A program made the translations under genes and the position numbers. Below the pieces are notes generated by a model. That model was given only the letters and a program-made list of their open reading frames with translations. It did not search any database and was not told the origin of the DNA. From positions 7,249,338 to 7,313,337 of the forward strand of contig NC_088302.1 of NCBI RefSeq assembly GCF_032854445.1: a stretch of 64,000 nt of DNA. Reading direction: 5' to 3'. Positions 29,901 to 41,900 of this stretch are shown here, one piece after another (positions within the stretch are counted from its first letter, which is position 1; the number at the start of each line of letters is the position of its first letter). The stretch comes from Liolophura sinensis (lineage: Eukaryota > Mollusca > Polyplacophora > Chitonida > Chitonidae).

Positions 29901-32900
29901 GCAAAAGGATTGGATGTGAGCTCATATGTTATGGTGTTGCTGGTTTTGTTTATTACTTGCTGATTTGCTTGGTTTAATTCAGCTGTTAAATGAATTCATA
30001 CACAGATAGTTGTGTTTACTTGATTTATCTATTAATTTATCTGGTGTTTCAGGCTGTACTCAAGAATATTTCACTTATATGATGGTGGGAAACCCAGGGG
30101 AAACCTGTGTTTACTTGACTTCAATCACAGCTACATGTACATTTTGGCTGTAGAAGACAAAAATTTTGTTGCACTTACTCTAGTCTTAGTGAAATATAAC
30201 AGAGTTATGTTCTTTGTCAGAAATTAATGTGCTGATGAACTACAAGACCATAAATTCCAGAAGAACTCATTGTGCATAACACTATAACAGTTATTCATTT
30301 GTATGTTTTATCTAACACGTAGTTATAATTCAAACGATTTTACAGATAAATTTCACATCTCTGCCCTTATACATTCATCATCGTCAGATAAATATCATAT
30401 TTCATTCTTTGCTTTATGCATGCTCAAGTTGCTGTAATTAAGCTTAGATATTCTGCTTTATACATTTCATGTCGGCATTGAAATTTTCAGTATGTTGGCT
30501 TTCGCAGTCTGTATTTCCATGGCTTCAGTTGTACAGTCACGATGTATGAGCATGTAGTGACTTATTACCTTGCAAAGTACAGGTGTCGCTCATGTCCTAC
30601 GCTGAACAGTTAAAGTGTCTACTACGTCTTCGGTTATTTTTTGACTAGACATTGAGTATGAGATTGAAAAGATTTTGTTATTTTATACCATATTACTTTT
30701 GTCATTTTTTTTTCATGGAATTTATGTTAAATTCAACAATATGAACAAAAGTTTATACATTCTCTTGACTTGCTTAATAGTTTAACTTGTTCTAAAGATA
30801 AAAGAGTTCTGGATTTTAGTGTCCTGGCTGGATGATGTCCTAAATTTTGTGATATTTTCATACAGTAATATGGTAAGAAGTAAATCAGCATATATCAACA
30901 GGTTTATTCTTTGCTATGCCTGTAAATAGTAAAACAAGTCTTTGTATGCTATAAATCTTCTCAAGAGCAATTGTCTTTTCTCAGCGTAACTCACTGGGCC
31001 CAACATCAACCATGAACAAGAAAAGATCTGTAAGCATCTTGACTGTGTAATCTTCTACATATTTGCTTGTAAACTACATATAGGAGAAAGTATATAAAGG
31101 CTCATAATTTCATAAGGTCTTCAGAATAAAATAACTCTTGTTTGTGGTAACCTAAAACAAGTAACCTAAATGACCTAAAAGTCCATCCACAAAAGTCTAT
31201 TTTTAGAGGCAAATAAATGTCACAAAATGTTATTTTTGGTGCTTACAGTTTTCCAGTAGAATTACATTCCATGTTCCAAGCAAACATGAAAAATCTGTAG
31301 AGCTCTCAGAATCAGGGAAAAAGGGGCAGGTTAGTCATGGACGAAATTTATGGTCATTAAGGGTAAACATGTAATTTACACTTTTTATTATTCTGACAAA
31401 AATGATGAAAATCTCCCATGTGGCGATAAATGGTATAAGAGTACTTAGTATTAATTAAGTGATAATAAATTGTAGCCATAGTTGACAGGAAACATTTACA
31501 TATACCTGGAAGAGGGCAATGGGCATATGAATACACCAACATGTCACTGTCAACATGAATATATTTTAGTTTTGCCAGATAATTGGTCAATATAAAGTGA
31601 TATCTGTCCATTGATTCATTCTTTTCACAGACACAAGATAAAAAGGTATCATTTGGTGCTGATTATATACATGCTGTATTTTCCTTAACATTAGGTGTTA
31701 TTTTATACAGCAAAAAGATAATAGCAGCTTGCAATAGCTTGTAGCAAGTGAATTAAATACACTAGTAGTGTATAATTCTCACATACATGTACTTACCATT
31801 ATATTGCTGCTAAAATAGTGTAGTATACTGTAATTCTTCAACCTTTCTGCATGTGTGCAAGGTGTTTATTCAAGTATATTCTTAAGGCATTATAATTCTG
31901 TGCAGACTGAAAAATTATACTTTGTGTGAAGCCCAGATATTGGTCAATCAAACCAGTGTAATTTTGTCTCAGAATCAAATCAAAAATGTGCATAAATTTC
32001 ACTGAAAATTGTTGTTTCATATGCGAAAAGGTTGAGGAATTCAAGTAAAAATAGCATTTTAGTACTTCATTTGATTTCCATCAGTGTATACACGTACCTG
32101 GATATAGCAGTGCAATTTTTGCATGTTGTAGTTACAGCTAGATGTGCTATGATAGTTGTGATATGCATATATCATTAGGCTTGTGCTGGTGGTTGTATTG
32201 AGGTATTGCTAGACTTGTGCTGGTTTGCTCTATTGTGGTATTGCCAGGCTAATGTTGGATGCTGTATTGAGGTATTGCTAAGCTTGTGCTGATTACTGTA
32301 TTGGGGTATCGCTAAGCTTGTGCTGGTTGCCTTGTTGAGGTGTCATTAGGCTAGTACTTATTGCTGTATTGAGGTATCACTAGGTGGTTACTGTATTGAA
32401 GTACTAGGCTTGTGCTGGGTATTGTATTGAGGTATTGCTAGTCTTGTGCTGGATATTGTATTGAGGTATCATTAGGCTTGAGCTGGGTGCTGTATTGAGG
32501 CAATGCTGGGCTTGAAATGGATACTGTATTGAGGCAGTGCTTGGCTTGTGCTATATGCTGTATTAAGGCAATGCTGGGCTTGTGCTGGATACTGTATTGA
32601 GGTATCATTAGGCTTGATCGTGTATTGAGGCATCCCTGGGCTAGTGCTGGATACCGCATTGAGGTATCACTAGGCTTGTGCTGGATGCTGTATTGCGGTA
32701 TTGCTGGGCTTGTGCTGGATACTGTATTGAGGTATCACTAGGCTTGTGCTGGATGCAGTATTGAGGCAATGCTGGGCTTGTGCTGAATGCAGTATTGAGG
32801 CAATGCTGGGCTTGTGCTGGATACTGTATTGAGGTATCACTAGGCTTGTGCTGGGTGCAGTATTGAGGCAATGCTGGGCATGTGCTGGACACTGTATTGA

Positions 32901-35900
32901 GGTATCACTATGTTTGTGCTGGATGCTGTAGTGAGGCATTGAGCCAGTGAAGCTGTGCTATCATAGTCATAGTACACATATGTACACTGTAGAGTTAGAT
33001 TTATTAACCGAAGTAAAATGTAGCCTGTTAGTGTGAATATGTAGAATTGTATATAGAGGCTATTTCTGGGAAAAGCCATTTGTATACATGTCCGTTAAAA
33101 ACAGAATGTTTTAGCAATTCACAGACAGCATGTGTAACTGACTTATTGTTAGTAAACATGCTGTTTGTCAGATTAAAAGTGTCAGAATTCATGCTACTAT
33201 TTTTTGCTTATATGTATGGTATTTTATTGTTTTGTCTTTTTTTAAAATATGATTTTTGTGACTCTTACATGTATGTGTTACAATTGTTATTAATTTATGT
33301 ACTGGTGTCCTGTTGTCAGCAATTACAGGCTGATGGTATTGCATCTGCTCCTTCCAATCTGGCTACGGCAGAAGGTTCCATCAAATTCTCACAACCCACA
33401 ATTGTACTGAAGGTGAAACCTCCTGTGGATCCCCAAGGTAAGATTTACCTCATTAAGAAATGCAAACCTGTAAGCATATGTAATTGAAGCTAACCATGTG
33501 CTTCAATAATCTTGGCATTTTCGTATTCCTGATTTTAGCTTTATCAGAGATGATATTTATGAAAAGTAAGCCTTTTTGGGTGCAGATTTGACAGAATAAT
33601 TGTTGTGTAACTGCACATAAAACTCCTCAAGGTGCAAAATACATGTACATTGTATATGTGTTGTCATTAACCAAACAGAAGTTTACTTAGGTGCTTTAGG
33701 GAAAGAGCACAAATGATAAGCTTGTCGAGTTCCTACATACTGAAAGTCCTTTAGAGAATGAACTCAAATGATAAACTTGTGTAGTTGCTACATAGGACAG
33801 GTGCTTCAGGGAATGAACACAAATAATAAGCTTGTGGAGGTCCTACATAGGGCAGGTACTTCAGGGAATGAACACAAATAATAAGCTTGTGGAAGTCCTA
33901 CAAAGGGAAGACGCTTTCAGGAATGAACACAAATGATAAGCTTGTGTAGTTCCTACATAGAGAAGGTGCTTTCGGGAATGAACGCAAATCATAAGCTTGT
34001 GGAGGTCCTACATAGAGAAGGTGCTTCAGGGAATGAACACAAATGATAAGCTTGTGGAGTTCATAAATAGGTCAAGTGTTTTAGGGAATAGAAAATTAAG
34101 GGGGTCTTTGCCTTTTAATAGGAGAAAGAATTTCAATGATAAGTTTGTAATGATAAACGGGGCAAGTTGTTTGTGGTGCCTTGGTGAAATAAATTGTTTA
34201 TTCTTGGTTTAATACCATCATGCAGTGTGGTGCACACATATGTAAAAGTACATCATGCTGGTGTGTGTTCATCAGTAACTTGTCAGAGGTCAGTGGTTTG
34301 ATCCACCCATACAACTGGCTGCCATTATATAATTAGAAAATCCTTCAGTATGGTGTTGAATAACAATCAGGTAAATAAATAAATATATAACCAACCCAGT
34401 GGTGTAATGTAAACTTTTAGGGTTTGTACATACTTGTACATGTAGGACAGTTGTCCGTAATATGAAAAGAGCACCAGTAATGAACTTGAATTATGAAAAA
34501 ACAACACAAACTGAATGCAGTTATGGAAAGTGCCTACAACATGCATGACATGTATATAAAGAAAATAGGTTTCATACATATTAAAACATAAAACTTTAAT
34601 CAGATGGGTCATATATTCATGTAATTGTCCCAATTCTTTTCAGGAATTATCATCAAAACCGCACCAAGTGTGAGCTTAAGGAAGGGTTGGTGTTTCGAAT
34701 CATCATAGCCTTATTTCTTTTCAATTCTGTAGGATTAGTACTCTTAGTTTTGGCAGTTTTGCAAATGTTGCATGCATGTTCTTGTTCTGTCTTTGTTAGC
34801 CTGTCTGGTTCATTGTTTGTTTAGCCTGAGTTGTAGTGCAGATGTTGTTCAACAGGTGAGGTTGGCTTCTTAGATATTTGTTTGCTTCATGTTTTTGTTC
34901 AGATTTTATGTGTACTTTATCATGTACATGCTAATAATAACATAATGCAGCCTATTAGAAATACTCAATACATTCACAGGATGGTACTCTTTCCTCCAAA
35001 ATGAAATGAAACTAACCCTATTGACAAGACACTTTTTGTGGAATCAAAAGGTCTTTGGCTGTAACTTTATGTGAAAGTTCCACTTTAAACCATAAATATT
35101 CAGGAGGTCTTATAGGATAAATGAAGTGCTTTGGTTTTATTTCTTAATGCGCAGTTGCCATGTGTAATAACATATAACAGTACAAACAAATTTTTCAGCT
35201 TTCATTTTTTTGGGGTGGGGGAGGGAGGGGGTGAAAACTGGTCTGGAAATTAAGTAGCTTACAACAGTGATGTCAACGATGATTCCTGTTTAAAAAGAAC
35301 TCTGTGGGGGACAGACTGAATGGGTCTGGCTGAATGGGGGCAGGGGTGTGGGGAACACAGGGTGAGTGTAGGGGCACGGAGGAGACACTGAGCTGGTCCA
35401 GAGAAGCCATGCAGTATCTGTGTACATGTCACCTTGCCCACACTGTATTGACATGGTTCACCGAGCTCAGGGCACTTCAAGGGAGTTCATCCAGTTCCAA
35501 GCAAGATCAACAATGACGTCATTTCTGACAAAACCCGACTACTGACCAAAAATAGGCATAATATAGAGGGGAAATTAACAGGTATAAAAATACCACCAAA
35601 ATGAATTTCTTTTTAAACAACAATTCTGGGGCATAATTTTCTTCATTTGACATAGATACCTAATCTTGTTTTAAAGTTCATTTTCATCCTTTAAATACAT
35701 GTAAAAGTGCATATATGATCAATTATCCAGCATTTTTGAAAAAAACAAATTTAAAGTATAGAAAACCTTGATACATATATCACATTGAATAACACTTATG
35801 GTTAGTGATCTAAAATTTTGCCCATGAAAGATGCACATTTTGCCCAATTCTGTCTGAGAGTTCTGTTCCTCTTAGAATATCATTTTAAGGTTTGTTTGGA

Positions 35901-38900
35901 AGTTTATATTCTACTGGAATAATGTAGGGTATTGCACCAATGCTAATGTTGTTACATTTACATGTATTTGCCACTTACATGTAGGTCATTTATGGTCTGT
36001 AGTCTAATGATAAATGGAGTTAACATTGAACTATAGACAAGTGGGAAGTCATGTAGTTTATGTTTTTTGTTACAGTATCTAAACCAGATATCGCATTATT
36101 GATGTGGTGTATTACTTATCTTGTAGATGGTTGGTATCATTCATGTAGCTGTTCATATTCTATTTTGTATAAATGTATCAGATCGTATTTCCTGTACTCT
36201 GTTACATGAAAATGCATTATTATGTAAATGTAGATTTTGGTACAAGGATGCACTTAAGTTTCCCTGTATTGTTATGTACTTCCTGATATTTAAACATGCA
36301 CATTGACTCATTGACATGGAATTCTTGACTGTGGGCAGTTTCTTGTATGTGCACTTCACTGTAGAGTTAAGATTGGCTCTACATCTTGAGATGTATATGA
36401 GAGCCATACATCATTGTCAGAAGTTGCGGAGTAATGAACCAGGAACCTCTTATCAGTGCGGTTGCTGTGAGTTCAACTCCAGCTCATACTGTCTTCCTCT
36501 CCAGCCATACGTGGGAAGGCCTGCCAACAACCTGTGGATGGTCGTGGGTTTCTCCCTGGGCTCTACCCATTTTCTTCTCACCATGATGCTGGCCTCTGTT
36601 GTGAAAGTGAAATATTCTTGAGAGCAGTGTAAAACACCAATCAGATAAATAAATAAATTTTCAGAAGTTAACCTTGACCATTTTTTGTGTGGTACAGTAA
36701 TTATTTAACTTTTTTTTTTAACATGTTGGCAAAGTTTATATTCAAGCATATTCAGATGGTATTATTTTGTGTAGACTGATAAAATCATACCCTTTGTGAA
36801 GCCCTGAAATTGGTCTGTCCAAGCATTATAGTTATATCTGTAAAATGAAATAAAAAAGGTACATAAATCACACTGTAAATTGCTCTTTCATATGCGAAAA
36901 GGTTTAGTAATTAGGGTCACACATCAGATATTTAATATTTCTAAAACGTAATGGTAAAAAAGAATAGAATAGGATAACATATATCAGTGTATTGATTTCA
37001 CATGTTGAGAAATGAGGATAGCCATGAACTAAAAGAAGGATGTGTTGGGTGATGATGAGCCCATGTATTGCAGTGTCAAGGTGCAAGAGGATGGAAATTT
37101 CCAAATACTCATTCTCTTTGTAGTGTTTCATCCTCTTCTGGATACTGTGATATATGAAGTATGAGTACAAAGGTACACAGTGGCAATTCTTGTGCTCTTG
37201 TTGCAGGGTCAGCTACACCAGGTTTGACGCTACTCCAGGCGAGCAAAGCTGCGGACAATCCTGATGTCATCGGAACAGGCACTCAGCATTTGTTGAGTCA
37301 GCAGCATCTAGACCAGAGACAGGCCATGTTTGAGCAGTGTCACGAAGAGGTGAAGTGTTTTATGTCAAGAGCGCAAAGATGTGCTGGGAGAAGATCAGCT
37401 GTCACGCCGTAAGTTTTTAATATTAGGCAGTGCACTGCAAGATAGGGTGGGAAGGCATTACTGAGAAGGGCATAGAATCCCTCCCATTATTCTTATAAGA
37501 CAATGCAAAGAAGAATGCCCAATGATTATGAAGCATTACGGAGGTGAAAACCACATGATGCTGTACTGTAAGCTTGTAAGGCAGTACATAGGAGATAACC
37601 ATATGATCCCCCACTGTAAGCTTGTAAGGCAGTACATAGGAGATAACCATATGATCCCCCACTATAAGCTTGAAAGGCAGTACATAGGAGATAACCATAG
37701 GATCCACCACTCTTGAGCTTGTAAGGCAGTACATAGGAGACAACCTCAGGATCCCCCACGGTAAGCTTGTAAAGTAGTGTATAGGAGACAACCACAAGAT
37801 CCCCAACTTTAAGCTTGTAAGGTAGTGTATAGGAGATAACCACAGGATCCTCCACCATAAGCTTGTAAAGCAGTACATAGGAGACTACCACAAGATCCTC
37901 CACTATAAGCTTGTAAGGCAGTACATAGGAGTACACTATAAGCTCTTAAGGCAGTACATAGGAGACAACCATATGATCCTCCACTGTAAGCTTGTAAAAC
38001 AGTGTATAGGAGACAACTGTAGGAAGCAAAAGTTAAGTATCCTCAGCTGTAACATTATTGTTAATGATTCTCTGTGTTGCTTCAGACAACCCACCTTTCA
38101 TTTTTTGAATGCGGGACGGTTGATGACCACTGGTATAGAGCAAACTGGACAGGCAGGCAAGTGCTCTTTTACACTTCTTACTGGTATGCAAGAAACATGG
38201 ACTTAAATCCTTGTGCCTGCTATATTTTGGTTGTTATGAGGTAAAAAAGACACATTTTCTCCTCTTGCATGTACAGATATGAAGCAAAATAATACTGATT
38301 ATCTTGGTGCCAGCATGCTGTCCCTTGTGGGGCATCATGACTGGTGTCTTCTGCATGATGTTCCATCGAGGCAGCATAAAATATATTGGCACTGAGACTT
38401 GAGACTGTACTACAGACAGCATGGAGATTTGGTCGATTATGAGCAGTCAAGACATGATTCTTAATTCCACTCTCTTTTTAATACAAATCTATGACATTTG
38501 GCTTTTTTGCCAAGACTAAATGTCATGTGGGGCTTAATTTTCAATACACATTTCAACAACAGATCGTGGCAAAGAGGCAGTTTAACAGAGACCTCATCAT
38601 TAATTTATGTTTTTTGTTGACAGACCGGTGTTTGTCTGTGTGCGTCTGGTGGGCAGCCACCTCACAGCTGTATCATTATGCACTTCTCAAGGGAGGCAAA
38701 GGTAAAGCCACTCACACAGCTACATGTGTATTCTACAGCTAATCTGACCTTCACATGCAAGTATGGATGATTATACGATAAAAGATATCAGTGGGTCTAT
38801 AGAAATTAGACGAAATTTTAAGTAGATCGCTAATTTATAGCCAAAATGCTATAAGGACATCTTTATGCTCCTGAGTATAATGAAAATAAATTCAGATTGT

Positions 38901-41900
38901 TTATTTTTGGGATGTTGTGGGGGTGGCAGTGAAGGTCTTTTTCTAGACTGTGTGAAAATTTGTTTCTTATTTATGAATTAATTTGGGCTAGGAAAGGATG
39001 ATATGTATTCCTTTTGCTTTTTTTAGGTAAATAAATATATATATTTTTTTGTTTTTCAGATATAGAGTATAAGGCTGATATTGTTTGGCCCTTTTCCTGT
39101 GCCATCACCAGTACTGCCGTCTCCCCTTGTACCTCACTGATGGCTATAGGGCTAGATAATGGGAACATTGTCATCTGGGACTTGTGTATAGGTGCGTACA
39201 TGTATGTTTGTTTATTTACTTAGATGACTGGTGTTCTGCACAGTACTCAGGACAACATTTTCAGTCTTCCAGTCTCATTCATTAATCAAGTTTGAAGAAA
39301 TCCTAAATGTAGAGCATATATGCAAGTGTCATGTTCCCTTTTATGTGTAAGATGTTTTGTTACACTACCGGTATGTTTTGTAGAATGTGCAGTTTTATAT
39401 AGTATGGCCCCAAGTCATACTTTGCTATAAAGTATATTGTTTCCAGATTGTTGAGGCCATTTGTTACAAATTTCAGAAATAACTTGTAGACTTGACTGTT
39501 GAAACTGAAATTAATAACATGTCTTTGCTGTTGTTTGTGCCTAGGCATTCAGCGTGGAGTGATGGACATATCATCGTCTCCTGTAAAACAAATCCACTTT
39601 CTGGAGCCGTCCATTTGTCCTCAGAACACTGATGGTGTAGTGGTGTTTGGGAAGAAGACAGCGTTTTACCTGCTGGTGCTGTGTGCAAACAGCTCGGTGT
39701 TCTTGAAGCGGTGTGGCGGTGCTCTCAGTGAAGTCTCCAGGCCAGTGCAACTAACACAGAGGTGAACAAACTATAATGACATTAATTGTATGAATAATAA
39801 CACCATGTTTAATTAGGAAAAGTTTGATTCCTTTTACTCTTAATCTTTTAATAATAGCAGAAAATTGTACTTTGTGGAGGCCGGAGGTGGACACTCTCAA
39901 CCATAGATTCAACCAGAATTTGAAATCAGGTTGTCTCGTGTCCAAATTTTCTCATGTTAATTTTCTCAGAATAATGTGTCTCAGAGACATATGGACACCC
40001 CTCTTGATAAACATGTGCTCTCAACCAATGTGACTTTATGTGTGACCAGTGGAAAGCTCCCAAAGTCTTGTGTTGTGTGCACATGTGGAAGACCATGGTG
40101 GAGAGAATGGTACAATGTGTAACATGTATAGCTGGATACCTTGGTGAAGGGAACCACCTACATGTTCATGTTCCTGTATTAGGTAGGCTGATGTTGTAGT
40201 GTTTGAATGTATGTTTGATTTGTCTTGCAGTTCTGAAGATGGAGAGGCAGTCACCTTTCTGAAACCATTGACTTCTCTTCCTAGACTGGTAAGATACATT
40301 GTTAGTAGATCTTCTTACTAGAGGTAAGAAGTGTGGAATCTGGTTACAGACTACGTGTTCATGACCAGTCAGATAACTAAACTAGTTACCCTTGACCAAT
40401 CAGATCACAGACTACTTCTGTCTATCAGATCAGATGTACATACAGGTATTGAAAACATAATGAATTTATCACTTGTTATTTATTAGGGTTTAACATGAGA
40501 AGTTTAGTTATTTTGTGAACTCGTTAACTAACCATGGCCAACAATTCATTTAGGTTCTGCAAGTCCTGAGAAATGGCAGCATTTATCTGCAGGATGTCAT
40601 CAGTGGTCAGCTGATCTGTCAGGTGACCCTGCCCAAGTCACATGACATGGCAACACCCTGGCAACCACTCATAGCCCTTGGAGGTGGAGGCAAGATGATG
40701 TATGTCAAAGGTAATGAAAGGACCTGTGATGATGTTCGCTCTGAGACAGAATTCTAGAGTTTCTTTTCAGAAACTTGCATAATCTTCTTGAAATTGCAAT
40801 TAGTAAATGCAGTGCTGTACAGAGGAAGCTCAACATTCGGTGCAGAACAATGTGGGCCATTGAAGTTAGTACAAAACTGTGACAAGTATTCAGCTGACGA
40901 GTGAGTAGATATTGTCATACTGTTTTTAGGCCTGACTGAAGATTTGAGTATGGGCATGTAGACAAGCAAGTGTTCATTCTCAGCCTTGGAGTTTCGCCAC
41001 CATCCACTGTTCTCTAGGTCATGTCGGTAACAAACAGATTCCAGTACTCTTAGACGGGGGCCTCCATGTCCTAGTGGTTAGGGTGCCAGCATGGCACAAT
41101 TAACCAGGAACTTCATACCAATGTGGTCTCTGTGAGTTCATACCCAGCTTGTACATGGGAAGGTCTGCCAGCAGCCTGTGGATGATCGTGGGTTTCCCAC
41201 CACACTCTGCCCGGTTTTTTCAATGAAAGCAAGTGGAAGACTTGCGTAGTTTCAGAACAAAATAGCTTCTTAAAAGCAAAGTAAACATAAAAATGAAGTA
41301 CATGTACATCAAAGGAAAGAGAATGAAAAACTGCCCAGGGAAATAGTAAGAAATATTCTTTTCTGACTCTGGTGAAAGTATTTAAACTATTAGGCTCTAA
41401 GGGTGTCTGTTAGGACCATGATGGAATCAAGTTACGTCCAGTATGATACATGCTCTGATTCCTTTTTTAATTATAATTTTGCAAATATTGATGGGCAGTG
41501 TTATAAGGTGGTTAGAACAAAACCTTGTCTGGAGATGTCAGTGGACTCTGTTATGGATAAATGGACCTCCACAGAATCCAACAATTTAAATATTTTTAAT
41601 TCAGTCAGAAAAATTGGCAAATAAATAAATGAGACAATTTGTTTTTTCTGTCTTTTGATGCATAGTTTCTTTTTATGTTACTGGCCCGGATAGCTCAGTT
41701 GGTAGAGCCTCTGCTTCATGGGCAGACCTTAGTCACACCTTAAACCTTAATAGAGAAAGTTGTAGCTTCGTCGCATGGCGCTTAGCATGAAGGAGATAGT
41801 GTACCGACTGGTTGACCTGTATCAGTGTAATGTCTCGGGCAGAGTGGCTTTCTTGCCTTCGGTAAGTCATTTTACTTGCCTTTGGTAAGTCATCTCAGTG

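Noticed and set aside
32438-32939. Overlapping Gln/Ser/Pro-rich minus-strand frames
   Set aside because: They mirror the degenerate 34-bp minisatellite, of which three units make 102 bp. No start, splice or family support.
37350-37350. Donor gtgaag after HEE as the end of the WDR93 exon starting at 37207
   Set aside because: It forces phase 0 into the next exon and breaks the frame of the conserved VWW segment. The donor gtaagt at 37409 restores the phase and is stronger.
37423-37936. Long minus-strand open frames of 136 and 151 codons
   Set aside because: They follow a 48-bp minisatellite. The period is a multiple of three, so open frames arise on both strands without coding.
38277-38392. 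An extra WDR93 exon starting after 'tgtacag'
   Set aside because: It is open only in the phase-1 frame and then meets a stop without any donor. The gene closes in frame without it through the GC donor at 38156.
41681-41760. A tRNA gene
   Set aside because: Only the A-box side is tRNA-like. No anticodon arm or closing acceptor stem follows, and the sequence continues as SINE B.
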